Shown one piece after another: positions 33,453 through 43,984 of a stretch of 64,000 nt of DNA; position 1 is the stretch's first letter; every line of letters starts with the position of its first letter. Both the position numbers and the translations under genes were made by a program. Under the pieces are notes generated by a model, which made no database searches, was not told the DNA's origin, and worked only from the letters and a program-made list of their open reading frames with translations. This stretch comes from Wyeomyia smithii (lineage: Eukaryota; Arthropoda; Insecta; Diptera; Culicidae): assembly GCF_029784165.1 (NCBI RefSeq), contig NC_073694.1:35631506-35695505 (forward strand), in the 5' to 3' direction.

Positions 33453-33991
33453 GTTGTGTAAATTTAACGAACTCGTTATCTTAAAAGTTGAATATCTCCG
33501 CAACGGCGCATGTTGCATTTTGTGGATAGGTGATTCTTATGTAAAATTTTTCGCTGAACGCATTGGTGACATCAGATTTATAAAAAATTGGGGGTGTTTT
33601 GAGATAAACGAAGTTTTAGTTTTTAAACGTAAAAATATCAATATTGGCAGCACTGTTCACAAAATGTGATGACGCCATTCGATAGTAAATTTAATAACCT
33701 TTGAAAAGAGTGTCTAATACTGTCTATAGCTCCTACGGTCTCTGAGATATGATGTTTTTCCAAAACATGGAAAATGATTTTTTGTCAAAAAATACAAAAA
33801 TGGAGGGCCCCGCAATTGGAGGTGGGTTGTCCGATTGACCCAAAACTCTGGATTTTTCAGTATCGACCTAAAACAAGTCATTTTACTCATTTTGAAGCGA
33901 ATCGGAGAGGGTCGTTGCATTTGCCTGATCACTTGACATGGAATGACCCATATAGAAGGAAGTTTTATTTTTACTAAATCGTACTCAATTT
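33453..33991 (-). repeat. Long inverted repeat, right arm
   Basis: Reverse-complement partner of 29080-29648. Both outer ends share a run that reads AAATTGAGTACGATTTAGTA on the left arm strand. The two arms are separated by about 3.8 kb with no transposase-like ORF. Flanking bases do not show an obvious target-site duplication. Confidence 0.85.
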
Positions 33992-34230
33992 ATTATTGTA
34001 TAGAAGGTTGCCTCTTCGCGTATTAGGGAAAATTGACTGTATTAGAATGAAAGATATTCATCATTATCAAAAGAATAATTTTTCTTCTAAAAGAGAGTGC
34101 TGCAAATAAATAATCAATGTACAGACCCCATGAACTAGTTTTAGTTCCAAGTTCCAAGTTCCAAGATACCTGATATTACCACCCGAGTAGTTAGAAACAT
34201 AGTACTGCTTTGCCTATATTGCCTATACAC

Positions 34231-34552
34231 TATATTGCCGGAACATATTCCAGTCATATCTCCAGAACCGTTTTACCTATTCCGGTTGTCCGCTTCGGCA
34301 ACAAATAGAACCAAAATACTTTTCTTTTGGAGGATGGTGAGCTTGAATCGGTTAAAATAAATCATGAAAACAACAAAATGTGATTTAACGTATCCGCTCA
34401 TTTTTGGCACATGTGTGCCAAAATCGAACCGTGCCAAAAGCAAAACGAACTCAAGTCAAACAGAGCTTCAAAAGCAAATATAAAACTATTGTAGTCCTAC
34501 GTCCACTATGCGGTCGTGTCTTGGATGCCACCCTCCTACTATTTGTTTTCAA
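34231..34552 (+). repeat. Dispersed repeat, copy 1 (partner at 52756-53075)
   Basis: This is a direct repeat of about 320 bp. Shared words include CAGAACCGTTTTACC/AGGAACCGTTTTACC, GGCACATGTGTGCCAAAAT and CGGTCGTGTCTT. GGCACATGTGTGCC is itself a perfect palindrome. A 55-bp piece of the same repeat lies at 9013-9067 on the minus strand, and a weaker one may lie near 28935. Confidence 0.85.
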
Positions 34553-34559
34553 GGTTTTG

Positions 34560-35110
34560 ATTGCTTCTAATAAACACGTTTTAGCATTTTGATCAGATTT
34601 TTAGGAGTTTGACAGATTTTTCAGCAATTTTCAGTAGGTTTGACAGGTTTGTTTATAGGTTTTTGACAATGTTCACATTATTGAGTTTTGTGACAGATTT
34701 CAACAAATTTTAATAGCTTTGATCAGTTTCATACAGATTTGTAATTTTTTCCAAATTTTTTATTCATTTTGGCATGCTTTGAATGTTTTCGAGATATTAA
34801 GCAATTCTTACCTGTTCAACTCTTTTGTAGACAATTTCTAACATTTGTTTCAATACCTGAAATATTTGACAGCTTTTGCCTGTTTCTAACAATATTTAGA
34901 ATGTTTTGACAGCCTATCACTTGACATTTTTCCACAGTTGTTGTCATTGCGAAGGTTTTATCGTCGTTTGAAATATTAAACATTTTTTAGAGTTCAATTC
35001 TTAAGCTATTAAGCTTTTGACAATGCTTAATTCTCTTATGTCAATATTCGATGGTTGATTAAATTTCTACAAATAATTTGATAACCTAACACTTTTGACG
35101 TTCTAGACAT
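34560..35110. repeat. TTTGACAG-rich quasi-periodic tract
   Basis: TTTGACAG or TTTGACA with T-rich spacers occurs about nine times, near 34609, 34640, 34664, 34868, 34909, 35019 and 35094 among others. The period is irregular. Confidence 0.55.
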
Positions 35111-35189
35111 TTTTATCACTCTCCAGAGTTAGCACTTATCCAGAATTAGAGCCGAGGAAGCTCTCACATTTTTGTTTATTTGGCACGGG

Positions 35190-35312
35190 TTTCGCAACCA
35201 ACTGTTAGTTTAGTGTACAAGACAATTAGTAGGACTACCGCTACAATTTTTCGAACAAAGGACGACTGGTTCGTTAGACCAGCATAGTACCTCGAAACCA
35301 GCTGGAAGGCAT
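35190..35312 (-). mobile_element. Diverged second copy of the tRNA-derived SINE
   Basis: Read on the minus strand: CCTTCCAGCTGGTTTCGAGG, then TTCGAA where box B should be, then AACAGTTGGTTGCGAA. The order and spacing match the SINE at 8155-8382. It is shorter and more diverged, with a damaged box B. No clear target-site duplication. Confidence 0.7.
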
Positions 35313-35823
35313 CTCAGCACTTATATATTCGTTAATATTCACTTGTGTAAACTAATTTTTTACATCACAACATGAACATTACCGTAGCCGAAAAATTTGC
35401 TTTGGTCTTGTCACGGTCGCCATACAGTAAATCGAATGTTACTCATTAATGTTTTACTCAATCGATGTTATTTTTTCACAATCATGTTACATCAGAGTTA
35501 GTTTTACTCTATAATGATGATCGAGTGCTCTTGAATGTAGTGTCTTCACAAGAATGCTTTTGACCTAATCTAGATTTTTCAAGTTAGGTTCTAGCAAAAG
35601 GCAAAACAACAGCTAAATACTAGTTAACCAATAAAAAGTTGGCTTTTTTTCAAAGATGACTAGAACAAGATACCTGACTCTTGAAGAATTCATCGGACAT
35701 GATTGTCGCTGCGCGTGAGCAAAAGTCGAACTAATTTATACACTGTTAATATGATGTATACTTAACGACAAAATCAACTGACGACAAGGCCAAGACATGA
35801 CTGCCGAAAGGTGAAACATTTTT
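35313..35823. other. No recognisable feature
   Basis: AT-rich sequence between the SINE relic and the Juan-type LINE. Confidence 0.35.
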
Positions 35824-35836
35824 TTCAGTATCCATG

Positions 35837-35872
35837 TTTTTTTTTTTTTTTTTTTTTTTTTTAAGGGGGGAT
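35837..35872 (-). other. Poly(A) tail of the Juan-type LINE
   Basis: 36 uninterrupted T on the plus strand, directly between the target-site duplication and the 3' UTR. Confidence 0.95.
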
Positions 35873-36083
35873 TTGTTAGTAGTTTAAGTATTTATGATAA
35901 ATATTAGTAAATAATGAGTATGTGTGTCCAATCACAAATGGTGACTTCTCAACACTGTTAGAAATTTGAAATTTTAATTGTTAGGATTTGTTTGCTTTCG
36001 CAATTAGGACTTATCATTTGTAGGGATTTAAACCTACTTGTCAGAAAAGGGGAAGTAAACTTACAACTAACTTAATTGCTAAC

Positions 36084-38744
36084 TTATTGGCTGTAAAGAG
36101 AGCTTATCGTAACAATTGAGGATTGCAACGATTTTTGTCGAAAATTGTTAATAATTTTATTTGACATAGCTTCTAATGGTTCAACACCAGTAAGTCTATG
36201 TAATTCGAGTGTACCAAACCAAGGAGGACGCTTCAAAATCATTTTCAGAATTTTATTCTGAATCCTTTGGAGCGTTTTCTTCCTTGTTGAACAGCAACTT
36301 GACCAGATCGGTACAGCATAAAGCATTGCTGGTCTAAAAATTTGTTTGTAAATCAAAAGTTTGTTCTTTAAACAAAGTTTAGAATTCCTGTTAATGAGAG
36401 GATATAAACATCTCGTATATTTGATGCACTTGGCTTGTATACTCTCAATGTGCTCTTTGAAAATAAGTTTTTTATCATAAATTAGTCCCAAGTACTTAAC
36501 CTTGTCGGACCAACTTAAAATAACCCCATTCATCTTGACAACATGATTATTGTTTGGCTTGAGGAAAGAAGCCCTAGGCTTATGCGGAAAAATTATCATT
36601 TGAGTTTTAGAAGCATTGGGAGAGATTTTCCACTTTTGCAAGTAGGAAGAAAAAATATCTAAACTTTTCTGCAATCGACTGCATATGACACGAAGACTTT
36701 TTCCTTTTACGGAAATGCTTGTGTCATCGCAGAACAATGACTTTGTGCATCCTGGAGGCAAATCAGGAAGATCTGAAGTGAATATGTTGTACAGGACTGG
36801 ACCCAAGACTGAACCTTGAGGTACACCTGCTCTGACAGGAAATCTATCAGATTTTGAATTCTGATAGACAACCTGCAGAGTTCGATCAGTAAGATAATTT
36901 TTTAAAATTTTGATTAGGAAAATCGGAAAATTAAAAGTTTGCAATTTCGCAATCAAACCTTTATGCCAAACACTGTCGAATGCTTTTTCTATGTCTAAAA
37001 GAGCAGCTCCAGTGGAATAACCTTCAGATTTGTTAGCTCGTATCATATTAGTAACTCTGAGCAATTGATGAGTAGTGGAATGCCCATGGCGAAATCCAAA
37101 CTGTTCATTTGCAAAAATTGAATTTTCGTTGATGTGTGACATCATTCTGTTAAGAATAATTCTCTCAAACAGTTTACTTATTGAAGAAAGCAAACTGATT
37201 GGTCGGTAACTTGAAACTTCAGCTGGATTCTTATCCGGCTTTAAAATTGGAGTAATTTTTGCATTTCTCCATAATTTGGGAAAATATGCAATTTTGAAGC
37301 AGTAATTGAAAATTTTCACTAAAAATTCCATTGTGCTCTCAGGGAGATGTTTGATTAGTATATTAAAGATTCCATCGTCACCAGGTGCTTTCATATTTTT
37401 GAAATTTTTAATAATTGATTTAATCTCATTCAAGTTAGTTTCAATTATTTCTGCAGGTAAAAAATTCTGGGAAGAAATTAAATCAAATTGACGTGTGACT
37501 TCATTTTCAATTGGACTCACAAAATTCAAATTTGGGTTATGAACACTCTCAAACTGCTGAGCAAGTCTTTGAGCCTTTTGTTCATTGGATACAAGAAAAC
37601 GTTCACCATCTTTTAAAACTGGAATAGGCTTTGAAGGTTTCTTGAGAATCTTCGACAGCTTCCAAAATGGTTTTGAATATGGTTTCAATTTTTCAACTTT
37701 AGTCTCAAAATTTTGATTTCTCAGAAGAGTAAATCTATGTTTAATCTCTTTCTGTAAATCTTTATATGTAGTTTTAAAAACAGGGTCACGAGAACGTTGA
37801 TATTGACGTCTGCGGACATTTTTCAAACGAATTAGAAGTTGAAGATTTTCGTCAATTATTGATGAATCAAATTTCACTTGAGCCTTTGGAACAGAATAAT
37901 TCCTGGCATCAACAATTGCACATTTTAATGCTTCCAAAGCGGAATCAATATTCACTTCGTTTTGCAAATCAAGCTCATTATTGAAATTTCTCTCAATATG
38001 AGTTTTGTATCTTTCCCAATTAGCCTTGTTATAATTAAAAACAGAGCTCATAGGGTTTAAAACTGATTCATGTGATAAAGAAAAAGTTATTGGAAGATGG
38101 TCAGAATCAAAGTCAGCATGTGTGATCAAATCACTACACACATGACTTTGATCTGTTAGCACCAAATCAATTGTTGAAGGGTTTCTTACAGAAGAAAAGC
38201 ATGTAGGACTATTCGGAGACAAAATAGAATAGTATCCTGAAGAACAATCATTGAATAAAATTTTGCCATTGGAATTACTTTGAGAATTATTCCATGAACG
38301 ATGTTTAGCGTTTAAATCGCCGATTATGAAAAATTTCGAACGATTTCTGGTGAGTTTTTGTAAATCACCTTTAAAATAATTTTTGAGCTCGCGTGTGCAT
38401 TGAAATGGTAAATATGCTGCGGCAATAAATAAAATCCCAAGTTCAGTTTGAACTTCAATTCCCAATGTTTCAATAACTTTCGTCTTAAGATGGGGAAGAG
38501 CACGATGTTTGATTCGGCGATGAATAACAATTGCAACTCCACCGCCGGAACCCTGAATCCTATCATATCTATGAACCACGTAATTGGGATCATATTTAAA
38601 TTTTATGTTAGGTTTCAAAAATGTTTCAGTAATAATTGCAATATGCACATTATTTACTGTTAAAAAATTAAAAAGCTCATTCTCATTGGCCTTCAATGAG
38701 CGAGCATTCCAATTTAATATTTTAATTGTTTTATTTAAAATCAT
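36084..38744 (-). CDS. ORF2p: endonuclease-reverse transcriptase of Juan-type LINE
   Basis: Nicks chromosomal DNA and copies element RNA at the nick (target-primed reverse transcription). The 886-residue frame shows the endonuclease/exonuclease/phosphatase fold: NWNARSL at 11-17, the catalytic Glu in TETFL (E40), GDLNA at 142-146 and SDH at 214-216. RT follows: YRPISLLS at 513-520, QFGFRHGHSTT at 548-558, LLDIEKAFDSVWH at 582-594 and AGVPQGSVLGP at 639-649. The catalytic motif is FCDD at 671-674, where most jockey elements have FADD or YADD. The start ATG at 38744 overlaps the end of ORF1 by 14 bases, so re-initiation or a similar coupling is likely. No stop or frameshift is seen. Confidence 0.95.
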   Translation of the reverse strand: MILNKTIKILNWNARSLKANENELFNFLTVNNVHIAIITETFLKPNIKFKYDPNYVVHRYDRIQGSGGGVAIVIHRRIKHRALPHLKTKVIETLGIEVQTELGILFIAAAYLPFQCTRELKNYFKGDLQKLTRNRSKFFIIGDLNAKHRSWNNSQSNSNGKILFNDCSSGYYSILSPNSPTCFSSVRNPSTIDLVLTDQSHVCSDLITHADFDSDHLPITFSLSHESVLNPMSSVFNYNKANWERYKTHIERNFNNELDLQNEVNIDSALEALKCAIVDARNYSVPKAQVKFDSSIIDENLQLLIRLKNVRRRQYQRSRDPVFKTTYKDLQKEIKHRFTLLRNQNFETKVEKLKPYSKPFWKLSKILKKPSKPIPVLKDGERFLVSNEQKAQRLAQQFESVHNPNLNFVSPIENEVTRQFDLISSQNFLPAEIIETNLNEIKSIIKNFKNMKAPGDDGIFNILIKHLPESTMEFLVKIFNYCFKIAYFPKLWRNAKITPILKPDKNPAEVSSYRPISLLSSISKLFERIILNRMMSHINENSIFANEQFGFRHGHSTTHQLLRVTNMIRANKSEGYSTGAALLDIEKAFDSVWHKGLIAKLQTFNFPIFLIKILKNYLTDRTLQVVYQNSKSDRFPVRAGVPQGSVLGPVLYNIFTSDLPDLPPGCTKSLFCDDTSISVKGKSLRVICSRLQKSLDIFSSYLQKWKISPNASKTQMIIFPHKPRASFLKPNNNHVVKMNGVILSWSDKVKYLGLIYDKKLIFKEHIESIQAKCIKYTRCLYPLINRNSKLCLKNKLLIYKQIFRPAMLYAVPIWSSCCSTRKKTLQRIQNKILKMILKRPPWFGTLELHRLTGVEPLEAMSNKIINNFRQKSLQSSIVTISSLYSQ

Positions 38745-40053
38745 TGCTAAATTTTAAATTAGAAACAATTTTAATAGTAAAATTTGTGCCTATTTGAATG
38801 GCTTCAAACATTGATTTTGCCTGCAACATGGCGTTCATAAGATCGAACATTGCCTGTTGCAAAAAAGAAAGTTTACCTGCCGTAATAGGCCCCAGGCAGT
38901 TGACGTTAGAAAAAATATTTTCGGTAGCAATATTAGCTGGAGTGATAGGTGTACAATTATTTTCTAGCGTGTTTTGCTTACCCATATTAACGGTCATTTT
39001 CGAACTACCAACACTAGGCGGTATAATGTTCGAACTACCTGTAACCTGTGCATAAGTTAAACGGGTATGCAAAGGAGTAGGTAAACTATGCGTCACTGGT
39101 ACGCTTGGAGAATTTTGTTTTGAAGTTGGTTTTAATTGAGAAATTGAATTTTGTTTACCTTGCCTTGCCTTAACAATTGCTAAACGGACTGGGCATTGAT
39201 AAAAATTTGACATATGGTTGCCGTTACAATTCGCACAGCGAAAATTTTTACTCTCTTTCACAGGACATGTGTCCTTTTTGTGAGAAGAGTCTCCACAATT
39301 AAGACATTTTTGGTCCATGTTACAGAATTTGGAGCCATGGCCATAACGTTGGCAAGTACGGCATTGGGTGATATGCTTTTCACCTCCGCCATACTTCCTA
39401 TAAATTTCCCACTTTACACGCACATTATACAAAGCATGTGCTTTTTCAAAAAATTTTAAGTTGTTAACCTCATTGCGGTTAAAATGAATTAAATAATTAA
39501 CAAGGGAAATTCCAGTTCTCTGACTGTTTTCGCCTCGTGATTTTCGTTTCATTAGAATTACTTGGGTAGGGGCTATGCCAAGTGATTCTGTTAAAGTAAG
39601 TTTGATCTCATCAACGGTTTGATCGTTGGTGAGACCTTTCAAGACAACCTTGAACGGCTTGGCGTTCTTGGTGTCATATGTAAAAAATTTGTACATCTTG
39701 TCAGTTAAATACTGGACAAGACGATCACGACCCTTTACTGAGTCGGCTAATAAGCGGTATTCACCTCTACGGCCAATTTGATAGGTAACTTTAACGTCAG
39801 AAACAAACGTTGAAAGTTCCTTTTTGAATATATTAAATTCAGAAGAAATAGTTACCACAATAGGTGGAACTTTCTCCTTTTTTAAAGATTTTATATTTTG
39901 TATAGTTTCATTATTAACAACTTCCATTTCACCAGCTTCTTGCTCAGGCAAAATATCAAAAGGATTGTCACTACAGACACTCGAAGTGTCAGAAAGAGAT
40001 GCCTCTCTTTTCCTCCCTGCAGCGATGCGAGGTTTCTTTTTCCGTCCAGCCAT
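38731..40053 (-). CDS. ORF1p: Gag-like zinc-knuckle protein of Juan-type LINE
   Basis: RNA-binding partner of ORF2p that would coat element RNA. The open frame reaches 40095, but I choose the ATG at 40053 (MAGRKKKPR), which starts a basic N-terminus, over the upstream Met with a hydrophobic lead. Numbering from 40095, three zinc motifs lie at 245-258 (CRTCQRYGHGSKFC), 264-277 (CLNCGDSSHKKDTC) and 287-301 (CANCNGNHMSNFYQC, one residue longer). A central region before them (about 95-230) looks like the RRM-like/PRE_C2HC part of jockey ORF1. The frame is intact and ends just after the ORF2 start. Confidence 0.92.
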   Translation of the reverse strand: MAGRKKKPRIAAGRKREASLSDTSSVCSDNPFDILPEQEAGEMEVVNNETIQNIKSLKKEKVPPIVVTISSEFNIFKKELSTFVSDVKVTYQIGRRGEYRLLADSVKGRDRLVQYLTDKMYKFFTYDTKNAKPFKVVLKGLTNDQTVDEIKLTLTESLGIAPTQVILMKRKSRGENSQRTGISLVNYLIHFNRNEVNNLKFFEKAHALYNVRVKWEIYRKYGGGEKHITQCRTCQRYGHGSKFCNMDQKCLNCGDSSHKKDTCPVKESKNFRCANCNGNHMSNFYQCPVRLAIVKARQGKQNSISQLKPTSKQNSPSVPVTHSLPTPLHTRLTYAQVTGSSNIIPPSVGSSKMTVNMGKQNTLENNCTPITPANIATENIFSNVNCLGPITAGKLSFLQQAMFDLMNAMLQAKSMFEAIQIGTNFTIKIVSNLKFSNDFK

Positions 40054-40257
40054 TTCAGGTGATACGAAAAAAGTTAAAACAAATGTTAAATTCAAAAGTA
40101 GGTAGTCTTGAGAAAGACTGATGGGAAATAACTTTCAGGTAGTCTTTAAAAGACACACTGACAAAACACAAACTTTGAAGCTATAGGCAGTCAAAGACCA
40201 GTCCACAAGCAACCGAAAAAGCGTCTGACCTGTAGGACAGTTCAAGACGCACTGACC
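40054..40257 (-). promoter_or_regulatory. 5' UTR and presumed internal promoter of the Juan-type LINE
   Basis: 204 bases between the target-site duplication and the chosen ORF1 start. The element begins GGTCAGTGCGTCTTGAACTG on the minus strand. Jockey-clade elements carry an internal pol II promoter at the start of their 5' UTR; I infer the same here but identify no specific box. Confidence 0.6.
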
Positions 40258-40270
40258 TTCAGTATCCATG

Positions 40271-40980
40271 TGGACAACTGTACGGTACTGCAATCCGAAA
40301 AATGATAATAATGTGTACGAATGTTTAGTTCTCAAACATGAGACCACAGACAGACGTCCAAGCAGCAACAACATTGATCAAAATTTCCGTGTAAATTTTC
40401 AAAGAGAATTGCGTTCTAAATCACTTGTACACTAGCGCCGACTGGTGACCTTATCGCTACAATACTTTTTTTTCGCTGGTGTACGAGGCTGGTGTTACTG
40501 GTAGCGCTATCTGGTTACAAATTGCTACTACAAAAAACTGTACACAAGTTTGGAACTCAGCTTGGACGTCCGTCCGCGATGAAACTTACCGAAAGAATCA
40601 AGAATTATCGACGCATCATTTAAAATTAAGCGTACCATCAGAACTTCCTGATAACCGCTATGAACACACTCAACAGCCAAGTTTTCCACTCATGCCGAAG
40701 TTAATAGAGCAAAAATCGGGTGCCTCGGTGAACCTGACCATATGCACAATGGTTCTGAAACCTGGCTTGCGGCATATCAAACTTTAAGTTTTGGTAGAGT
40801 GGGACCAGAAAATAAATATAACCCCTCAATATACACCCCCACTCTGACAGTCAATTTCACAATTTTCTTTCGTACTTTGAAGTGCAAAAAATATGACAAT
40901 AGCCTTAAGTGCAAAAAATGACAATTTCATTAATCTGCATGTTATCTTAAGCGTCGAGCTGACCAAACTGCTAAACCTTT
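40271..40980. other. No recognisable feature
   Basis: Sequence next to the LINE insertion. The ORF at 40479-40787 has no domain I recognise. Confidence 0.35.
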
Positions 40981-40984
40981 ATCA

Positions 40985-41540
40985 TATACAATCTTGAACC
41001 GAGGGAATGCCTTTTCCTAACCCTCGCCGTACATTTGACAGAGTATAACCAGCTAGCTGGCATCTCTATCTTATTTGCTTTGTTTCATAGCAGCTAACAT
41101 CGCAGCGGATCCGTAATTTGCGGGCCCCATTGACAGATGCTATGTTATGCGTATGAAAAGTGGCGGTGATATGCTATCTCGTTTACACACACGCTGAGAT
41201 GTTAGTCCTTGAAACATGGCGGGATGCCAGTTAGCTGAGTATAACATCGAAGATACGAAAACGTCAAACCTGATACGAATACGTCAAACCTGATACAAAA
41301 ACGTCAATGTCGGTCGGATTATTTTCAATATTTTGCTGTTTCGACTGGGGCTTAGCCTTTGCGCTTCTTAAGTAGGCACAGTGGATCTAGTTATTATCCA
41401 ATAAAGTAATGTAATCTAAGTAAAAAACTCTTGCAAACACAAGCAAGAAAACAGAAAAGAGCAAAAACATCAGATTTGACGTTTCTATGTTGTACTCGAT
41501 GTTATAACTCATAGCACATTCCCTCGTCTTGAACAGCTCA
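40985..41540. mobile_element. Possible MITE with nested inverted repeats
   Basis: An outer inverted match pairs CTTGAACCGAGGGAATG (near 40993) with CATTCCCTCGTCTTGAAC (near 41516). An inner one pairs TATAACCAGCTAGCTGGCATC (41044) with GATGCCAGTTAGCTGAGTATAAC (near 41224), continued by looser matches such as GCTAACATC/GATGTTAG. The structure is hairpin-like but the ends and a target-site duplication are not clear. Confidence 0.45.
41252..41308. repeat. 20-bp tandem repeat, 2.8 copies
   Basis: Units of GATACGAAAACGTCAAACCT start at 41252, 41272 and 41292, with one or two changes between them. Confidence 0.85.
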
Positions 41541-41879
41541 ACGATCGATGACGGACTATGCACGATGAATCGGTTTTGCTCATAGTGACAATTTTATGAG
41601 AATTTAAGTCATAAGATGGCAGCACTAAACGTCGGAAGTCGGTCGTGTTCAAAATGTATGAAAAATATGGAAGTTAGGCATCTTGTTCTAGTTATCTTTG
41701 CTTTTTTGAACAATTTTTACAACTCTGTTCATAGTCGTTTCAAGCTAATATTACACTTCAAAATTTAAAACTTAAATAATACAACCACTTTCTCTAGCAA
41801 CCCTGCTTTTCGGTCAGCGCCACGTGCTCAGTGTCATTACTTAGCTCTCATCCAACCTGACAGAGCAAGGGATAAAGAC

Positions 41880-43960
41880 TTCAAGTCGAGTTTTTACTTG
41901 TATATAGTAAGATTGATTCGTTCACTTCAACCCATTCTTTCGGCGAAATTGAATGGATAGAATAAAGGGCGGAAAAGCGGCAACCTGAAAGGTATCCCCG
42001 CGTTCGAACGATTCCACTACCACGCACTGCGGTTCCGTGTGCAAGTTTTTCGCAGTTCTTCATTAGTTTTCATTTGAATCAATTTTAAATTATATGACCC
42101 TGCACCGCCGCCCTTTCGGGTGAACAAGTTACAATAGCAGGATCCCATTTTCCGGCTTGATGAAATCCATCGTTTACCCTGTCCTAATCCTTGGCAATCA
42201 ATCACTCACCGTTCGGAGCGTTTTTCTTGCCGGCGAAATGTTTTTCAGCTCTACAGGGCGGAATGATAATTCACCTTCTTCAGCTTGCTTCGTGAGCGGG
42301 AAAAAGGTTTTCAACAACTGCGCAGGGAAACGATTAGGAGTAGCTTTTCTTCTTCTACTGCTGGCGCTACTAGCCGAGAAGGTCTTTACCTTTTAATCTC
42401 CACCTTCTTCTACCTTGTACAAAAATTATTAAAACAGATGACGATGATTGATGATGAGAAGGATGGCGTCGTTTTAACAGACAGAAGGAGTATTCAATTA
42501 GATCAGGTTAATGGTCTGATATCGAAAGTGTACATCTGAGGTGAATTTACATTTTATTACTCGTGATAGTGCCTGAATCGGGTTGCCAGTTTTTTGTTTG
42601 TTTCTTTCGAAATGCAATAAATTATGTACTTATAATGTGCAATATATCACCGAATATTTCGAACTGTATTTGTCACTGGTGATTATCGGCAGCCTTGGGA
42701 AAACGGTACGATTGCCGTTATTTTAATTACACTTTCCCTACCGCGGGCGTCTTTAATTTTCCACCAACGACGGACAATAAAACGATTAACTTCGTGAGAT
42801 CCTTTTTACTGTTTCGCTAGGAAAATTCACCCAACAATGAAAGGCAGTCCTACTGTACGGGGTTCCCAGCAAGGGCGCGAGTGTTTTTCCCTGATGCTAA
42901 TTTAAATGAGCCAAATATTAATTGCTGTCATCCTTTTCGGGTGTCTTTTTTTAAACAGGAAAAAACAACAACAAAACCCTCCTGAAACGACTGCTCACTT
43001 TCGACAGCAGCCCATCAAATCCGGGGGGTCATCACACCGCTGTGACACAGTAAAAATGGCCTAGAAACGCCGTGAAATATTATTCTTAATTCGATTCCAA
43101 GTTTGATGACAATTCTTTGTTGAAACAATAATTTGAAAATTTTAAAAAAACTTTTCGACCAGTGTCTCACCTCCCTTAGAAATAATTTTTATTTACTGTA
43201 AATTAAGTCAAGAAATCTTAGTCTCTCTAACCAAACCGAAACTGCCACTCCTAGTCGGGTCGAACCTTTCCGTCTCATCCTGCTGGTGTTTTTTTTTTCC
43301 TCCTTACCCAGCCTTCAACCAAACAGTTGTGCGAGGAAAGAATGAAATCACAAAGCCTATCGTAAATGTGTTATGATACAGTTGGTCCCAGGAGAAAAAT
43401 TATGCTGGAAAAACCTCCTCCCGCTTTCGGCGAAATCATCATCGCCACCGTTTTCGATGGTCTACCATTCATTTATACGACGATGGTTTATCACCAAGTG
43501 AAAAGGTCACCTAGGTTAATAATTTTTTGCTCTCTTGTTCGGCCCAGACCTATCGGTCCATAATGCTAGGTTAATAATTGTTATTTGTTCAGCTGTCTGA
43601 TATTTTAAAATTTTATCTGAAAAAAGAGTGATACTTTTTGAGTTATACTGACTACCATTAATTACTGATCTTTTAGCGAGTTTTTTTTCGGCGTTTGAAA
43701 TGTCTTTTGAACGAATTTTTATTTAAATCTAATGAATTGAAATTTGTTCTCTCCACAGTGTTGCTTATTCCTTATAAAAATTGTGCAAATCATAGAATAT
43801 TTACCTAGGGTTTTGTTACTTAATTTATTCTATGTTGTTTTCTAATTCATAGCAATTTCTGATCGTTTGATGGTTAATCACGTGTTTTAGCATCTGATGA
43901 GAAATTCAAAAGATTTCTTAATCATGTTGCTGCTGTTGCTACAAAGTTTGACCAACCCAT
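41880..43960. other. TE-poor region without recognisable gene
   Basis: No mobile-element ORF and no strong repeat. 41880-43560 is somewhat richer in GC and could be host non-coding DNA. Small ORFs (60-84 codons) have no recognisable domain. Confidence 0.35.
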
Positions 43961-43984
43961 AGATTAGTGCTGGGATTTTTGACC

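Larger units (their letters stand above)
35837..40257 (-). mobile_element. Full-length Juan/jockey-type LINE, recent insertion
   Basis: A 4421-bp minus-strand element with a 5' UTR (40257-40054), ORF1, ORF2, a short 3' UTR (36083-35873) and a 36-nt poly(A) tail (35872-35837). A perfect 13-bp target-site duplication TTCAGTATCCATG flanks it at 35824-35836 and 40258-40270. Both ORFs are open. The endonuclease-RT layout without RNase H and the CCHC-bearing ORF1 are those of the jockey clade. Juan-A is the abundant Aedes aegypti member, and the match is by recognition only. The perfect duplication and long tail point to recent retrotransposition. Confidence 0.93.

Noticed and set aside
29080..33991. 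A single autonomous fold-back transposon of 4.9 kb
   Set aside because: No transposase-like ORF lies between the arms and the outer flanks show no matching duplication. I kept it as an inverted pair only.
35837..35872. The 36-T run as an assembly artefact or simple repeat
   Set aside because: It lies exactly between a 13-bp target duplication and a LINE 3' UTR, so it is the poly(A) tail of the LINE.
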